Assembly (NCBI GenBank): GCA_000990355.1
Contig: LBSX01000008.1
Location: 1 to 40,315, forward strand
DNA length: 40,315 bases
Direction of reading: 5' to 3'
Source: Candidatus Magasanikbacteria bacterium GW2011_GWC2_37_14
GTDB taxonomy: Bacteria; Patescibacteriota; Patescibacteriia; Magasanikbacterales; UBA922
Positions 36,358 to 40,315 of the stretch are shown piece after piece (the stretch's first letter is position 1; every line of letters begins with the position of its first letter). Made by a program: the position numbers and the translations under genes. A model generated the notes under the pieces. The model did not search any database. It was given only the letters and a program-made list of their open reading frames with translations, and was not told where the DNA came from.

Positions 36358-37875
36358 ATGTTCACCAAAATAAATTCCGCTACCGTGATTGGACTTGATT
36401 GCGCACCAGTAGAAGTGGAAGTAAACTTGGGCAAAGGTTTCCCGGGTTTTAGTATTATTGGTTTGCCCGACACAGCCATCAAAGAAGCCAAAGACCGAAT
36501 TAGAACCATGTGGCGTAATTCTGAAATGAAATTTCCTGGCGGACATAATATTTTGGTAAATTTGGCCCCTGCCGATGTTCACAAAGAAGGCTCTTCCTTT
36601 GATTTACCAATTGCTGTGGGAATTTATACAGCTAGCGAAGCTCCAGAACTAAATTTAACTGACTCGTTATTTGTTGGCGAACTTGCACTAGACGGAACTT
36701 TACGTCACACCACTGGCATTTTGCCATTGGCAATTTTTGCTTGGAAAAAAGGATTTAAAAAATTATTTGTGCCAAGTGTAAATGCTGCCGAAGCTAGTTT
36801 GATTAAAGAAATAAATATTTATCCAGTAAAAACTTTTTCACAATTAATTGCTCATTTAAATAATCTAGAAGAAATTATTCCCGTAACACCCGAAGAAATA
36901 GGGGACACCGAAACTTTAATTTCGGAAATGGATATGGCCTTTGTAAAAGGACAAGAATTTGTAAAACGCGCTTTAGAAATTGCTGCGGCTGGTGCGCATA
37001 ATATTTTACTTTCTGGCCCACCCGGCTCCGGAAAAACTTTACTCGCCCGAACCTTGCCAACAATTTTACCAAAAATGTCGCGTGAAGAAATTATTGAAGT
37101 AACCAAAATTTATTCTGTTGCTGGCACACTACCCATGGGTTCAGCATTAGTTAGTGAACGTCCATTTCGTTCACCACATCACAGTGCCAGTGCGGTGGCC
37201 TTGGTAGGTGGAGGAAAATTTCCCCATCCCGGAGAAATTTCACTAGCTCATCGCGGAGTTTTATTTTTGGATGAATTTCCCGAATTTCCCCGGACAGTTT
37301 TGGAAAATCTGCGTCAACCTTTGGAAGATGGGGTGGTAACAGTTTCCCGCGCTCAGGGCACAATTAGTTTTCCCGCGCGTTTTACTTTGGTCGCTAGTCA
37401 AAATCCTTGCCCTTGCGGATATTTTTCCGATCCCGACCGTCATTGTATTTGTACACCACTACAAATAAATAATTATAAGAAAAAAGTAAGCGGGCCAATT
37501 TTGGACCGCATTGATTTGCATGTAGAAGTACCGCGAATTAAATTTGAAAAATTAAATAAAGACGAACTTGGCGAAAGTTCAGAAAAAATTAGAGAACGTG
37601 TAGAAAGCGCTCGACAAAAACAACGCCAACGTTTACAAAATACCAATTTACAAAGCAACAGTGAAATGCGCGCTCAAGAAATAAAAGAGTTTTGTAAATT
37701 AAATGATGAGTCTGTTAATTTAATGCGTCAAGCAGTTAATCAAATGCATTTGTCCACACGCAGTTATCATCGTTTATTAAAAATCGCGCGCACCATTGCC
37801 GACTTGGCAAATTGTGAAAATATTCAAACAACTCACTTAGCCGAAGCACTACAATATCGAGCCAAGAGTGATTAA
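36358..37875 (+). CDS. comM: ComM/YifB-family AAA+ ATPase (Mg chelatase-like)
   Basis: 505 aa from the ATG at 36358 (MFTKINSATVIGLDCAPVEV), the normal ComM start; a TTG five codons upstream lies in the repeat. An N-terminal ChlI-like domain (FSIIGLPDTAIKEAKDRI), AAA+ core with Walker A GPPGSGKTLLA and Walker B GVLFLDEFPEF, CPCGYFSDPDRHC cysteine motif, and a C-terminal Mg-chelatase lid (LSTRSYHRLLKIARTIADL). ComM is a hexameric helicase that extends branch migration during natural transformation. Its presence fits uptake of the foreign GC-rich genes nearby, though that link is inference. Confidence 0.92.
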   Translation: MFTKINSATVIGLDCAPVEVEVNLGKGFPGFSIIGLPDTAIKEAKDRIRTMWRNSEMKFPGGHNILVNLAPADVHKEGSSFDLPIAVGIYTASEAPELNLTDSLFVGELALDGTLRHTTGILPLAIFAWKKGFKKLFVPSVNAAEASLIKEINIYPVKTFSQLIAHLNNLEEIIPVTPEEIGDTETLISEMDMAFVKGQEFVKRALEIAAAGAHNILLSGPPGSGKTLLARTLPTILPKMSREEIIEVTKIYSVAGTLPMGSALVSERPFRSPHHSASAVALVGGGKFPHPGEISLAHRGVLFLDEFPEFPRTVLENLRQPLEDGVVTVSRAQGTISFPARFTLVASQNPCPCGYFSDPDRHCICTPLQINNYKKKVSGPILDRIDLHVEVPRIKFEKLNKDELGESSEKIRERVESARQKQRQRLQNTNLQSNSEMRAQEIKEFCKLNDESVNLMRQAVNQMHLSTRSYHRLLKIARTIADLANCENIQTTHLAEALQYRAKSD

Positions 37876-37880
37876 AAAAA

Positions 37881-37907
37881 ATCCCGGTAATAAACCGGGA
37901 TTTTTTT
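37881..37907. terminator. Bidirectional terminator between comM and the M23 peptidase
   Basis: ATCCCGG-TAATAAA-CCGGGAT with T/A runs on both sides. It serves both convergent genes. Confidence 0.9.
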
Positions 37908-39285
37908 ATCTAATATATTTAAGCGGGTTTACTCTTACTCCATTCACTCTTATTTCAAAATGTATATGTGGACCAGTTGAACGACCAGTAGAACCCATTA
38001 AAGCAATATTTTGTCCTTGAGCAACCGATTCACCCACACTTACAAATAATCGTGAATTGTGACCATAAAGTGAAGACAAACCACCACCATGATCAATAAT
38101 AATATAACAACCATAACCACCATTATAACCACATTGTGACCGAGTAACCACACCAGCACGTGTAGCATAAATTGATGTACCAATTGGCCCAGCAATGTCC
38201 AGCCCAGTATGACGCCAACCAAAGTATTGGGTAATTCTTCTAACCCCAGCTGGCCACAAATAATCCCCACTACCAGCACTATTTGCTGGGGGAGCGGCCA
38301 CACTATTCAAACCATAATATTGACGAGTTGGATTTTTGGTTGGGCTAGCAACTGCCACAGCAATCTTTGTGCCACCAGGAATTAATAATTCTTCACCAAC
38401 TACAATATCTGCTCCATCTTCTTTTAATTTATTATAAGTAACAATATCTGTTGTTTTAACTTTATACAAACTGGCAATCTTGCCCAAGGTCTGACCTTTG
38501 GTAACTTTGTGCACCAAACCAGTCATTGGTAAAATCTTTAAATTATCGCCAGGACGAATATATGACCTTTCGGTTAAATTATTCGCCCACAAAATTGTCG
38601 CTACACTAATACCATATTTTTGTGCCAAAAAGCCAATATTTTCACCAACCTCAACCTTATGAAAAACAATACCTTCACGCCCACTGCCTGGTATAGAACC
38701 ACTACCACCATCCACAAAAACAGAACCAGACAAAACACTTGGTTTAACCAAGGCACCACCACCATTTACCATGCCACTAATTTCTGGTGCTGGCAAATAA
38801 TTAATACTTACACTGCCACCAGATTGTGCATAAACTGCTCCTTGATTCCAAAGTGAGGGAGAAGAAGAGGTGTTTGCCGCTACATAATTAGTTGCTACTT
38901 CTTCCAAAGAAAAATCTTGCTCTCCTGGCCCAACCAAACGAAAAAAAACTGTACCGCGACCAGGAATTTGTGTACTTGCATAACTGTACAAACTACTGTG
39001 CGGATAAATTACCAATAGTGCAATGCCAAAAAATAATACTTGTAAAACACCACGACGGCCAAAAATTTCCCAAATTCTACTTTTTAAAGGCAAGTCTTCT
39101 TGCCCTATTTTTTTTTGTAATCTAAATATTAATTTATAAAAATAAAAACCCAAACTATTTCTAAATAATTTATTAATAAATACAAAAAATAGTCCACTTT
39201 TTTTAAAAATCCAAAATAAAAATCGCTTTAAATGGACCAAAAGATGCAAGATATGCAGTAAAAGTCTGTATTTTACCTTTTCCAT
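37906..39285 (-). CDS. LysM + M23 peptidase, cell-wall hydrolase
   Basis: 459 aa. A basic N-terminus and a membrane segment (about residues 78-95: GVLQVLFFGIALLVIYPH) anchor it. Two LysM domains follow (about 208-252: VEVGENIGFLAQKYGISVAT; about 258-302: HKVTKGQTLGKIASLYKVKT). The C-terminal M23/LytM domain (about 345-458) keeps the zinc ligands: HTGLDIAG (HxxxD) and GPHIHFEI (HxH), with SLYGHNS between. It should cleave peptidoglycan cross-links on the cell surface, acting in growth or division. Monocistronic, convergent with comM. Confidence 0.9.
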   Translation of the reverse strand: MEKVKYRLLLHILHLLVHLKRFLFWIFKKSGLFFVFINKLFRNSLGFYFYKLIFRLQKKIGQEDLPLKSRIWEIFGRRGVLQVLFFGIALLVIYPHSSLYSYASTQIPGRGTVFFRLVGPGEQDFSLEEVATNYVAANTSSSPSLWNQGAVYAQSGGSVSINYLPAPEISGMVNGGGALVKPSVLSGSVFVDGGSGSIPGSGREGIVFHKVEVGENIGFLAQKYGISVATILWANNLTERSYIRPGDNLKILPMTGLVHKVTKGQTLGKIASLYKVKTTDIVTYNKLKEDGADIVVGEELLIPGGTKIAVAVASPTKNPTRQYYGLNSVAAPPANSAGSGDYLWPAGVRRITQYFGWRHTGLDIAGPIGTSIYATRAGVVTRSQCGYNGGYGCYIIIDHGGGLSSLYGHNSRLFVSVGESVAQGQNIALMGSTGRSTGPHIHFEIRVNGVRVNPLKYIR

Positions 39286-39433
39286 AAAGAAACACTATTA
39301 TCCAAGAAAAAAGGCTTTTTGTCAACCATTATCATACCACAAGATTGACTTTTTTCCCATGCTTATATATAATAATCGCGCACAAAAAAACAGCTAAAAA
39401 TGTCTTTAAAATATTTATTCTTAACCATTTCCT

Positions 39434-40315
39434 ATGGTCACAACCTTGCTCGTACTTTTGCCAGCATTAACGGCAATTATCTATGGTATTATCTTGATCC
39501 TTTGGATCAACAAACAACCATCTGGTTCAGACCGGATGCAGGCCATTGCCAAAGCTATCCAAGAAGGCGCCAAAGCTTATCTTGGTCGGCAATACAAAAC
39601 TATTGCTTTTGTGGCAGCAGCCGTATTTATTTTACTTTGGATTTTCTTAGGATTTAAAACTGGTTTAGGCTTTGTGGTTGGTGCTACTTTTTCGGGAATT
39701 GCTGGATATCTTGGCATGTCTATTTCGGTAAAAGCCAATGTAAAAACTGCCGAAGCTGCTAAAAAAGGTTTTAAAGAAGCTTTGGATGTGGCTGTTAAAG
39801 GCGGTTCAATTACTGGTTTACTTGTCGTGGGTTTGGGCTTATTAGGAGTAGGTGGTTTTTATTTAATTTTCAAAGACACTGATTCCTTAATTGGTTTGGC
39901 TTTTGGTGGCTCGCTGATTTCTATTTTTGCTAGAATCGGTGGCGGTATTTTTACCAAAGCTGCTGATGTAGGGGCTGACTTGGTTGGTAAAGTAGAAAAA
40001 GGTATTCCAGAAGATGATCCACGTAACCCAGCAGTAATTGCCGACAATGTAGGGGACAATGTTGGTGACTGTGCTGGTATGGCAGCGGATTTATTTGAAA
40101 CATATGCTGTGACTGCCGTGGCCGCTATGGTTTTGGGAGCCCTTACTTTTAAAGGTATCGAAGAAGCGATTACTTTTCCTTTAATTTTAGGTGGCATTTC
40201 AATTATTGCTTCCATCATTGGTACTTTCTTTATTAAATTAGGTAAAACCAAAAATGTCATGAACGCCTTATATAAAGGTTTAGTAGTTTCCGGAATTTTA
40301 TCCATGATTGGTTTT
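39434..40315 (+). CDS. hppA: Membrane-bound H+/Na+-translocating pyrophosphatase, 3' end outside window
   Basis: 294 codons from the ATG at 39434 to the window edge; an in-frame stop lies four codons upstream, so this is the first possible start. It begins with TM1 ([20 protein letters not shown]), then [20 protein letters not shown]. The catalytic region is conserved: [40 protein letters not shown], then [14 protein letters not shown], with the Asp-rich Mg-PPi site. The enzyme pumps ions out of the cytoplasm using pyrophosphate hydrolysis. The residue that decides K+ dependence is beyond the window. Confidence 0.95.
   Translation, partial: MVTTLLVLLPALTAIIYGIILILWINKQPSGSDRMQAIAKAIQEGAKAYLGRQYKTIAFVAAAVFILLWIFLGFKTGLGFVVGATFSGIAGYLGMSISVKANVKTAEAAKKGFKEALDVAVKGGSITGLLVVGLGLLGVGGFYLIFKDTDSLIGLAFGGSLISIFARIGGGIFTKAADVGADLVGKVEKGIPEDDPRNPAVIADNVGDNVGDCAGMAADLFETYAVTAVAAMVLGALTFKGIEEAITFPLILGGISIIASIIGTFFIKLGKTKNVMNALYKGLVVSGILSMIGF

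Overview
The window looks like chromosome from a Candidate Phyla Radiation (Patescibacteria, probably Parcubacteria-like) bacterium. The host genes are strongly AT-rich and short, with divergent but recognisable HolA, RpsT, RmuC, ComM, YchF, LspA and H+-pyrophosphatase. There are several TrmB-type regulators and large cysteine/Asp-rich surface proteins. The lineage is inferred from gene style, not from a marker-gene tree.

Layout: 1-8.0 kb is a minus-strand surface operon (O-antigen-ligase/TPR membrane protein, small secreted protein, WxL/DUF916-like membrane protein, 1117-aa surface protein, then a partial fibre-like protein). 8.1-15.4 kb is housekeeping and signalling (holA, a GGDEF protein, rpsT, a GerMN protein, rmuC, a DUF4325 / HTH-ATPase pair, a helical-repeat protein). 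15.5-36 kb is an accessory mosaic: plus-strand AT-rich host genes (TrmB regulators, tRNAs, a transporter operon ending in ychF, DUF559, Fic, DksA-like, lspA) alternate with GC-rich genes, nearly all on the minus strand. Most of the GC-rich genes have a strong Shine-Dalgarno, and several have their own TTGACA-17-TATAAT-like promoter. 36.3-40.3 kb returns to core genes (comM, a LysM/M23 peptidase, partial hppA).

The most unusual regions are these. (1) A tRNA cluster at 17.09-17.63 kb: two tRNA genes, Arg(CCT) and Ala(CGC), can each be reassembled exactly from pieces separated by palindromic insertions. In each, one insertion carries an intact tRNA with the same anticodon, and both outer genes are interrupted at canonical position 37/38. 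(2) A cluster at 32.33-32.48 kb of three perfect DnaA boxes interleaved with three copies of a TTGTATA-N8-TATACAA palindrome. Two more copies of the palindrome lie beside parS-like sites at 17.6-17.8 kb. (3) Directly after that cluster, an orphan structured RNA of about 390 nt with a consensus promoter and a strong terminator; I cannot match it to a known family. (4) Several families of small mobile palindromes, some inserted in frame in lspA and ychF, one apparently existing as a DUF559-carrying form and short derivatives, and one with a visible filled/empty site.
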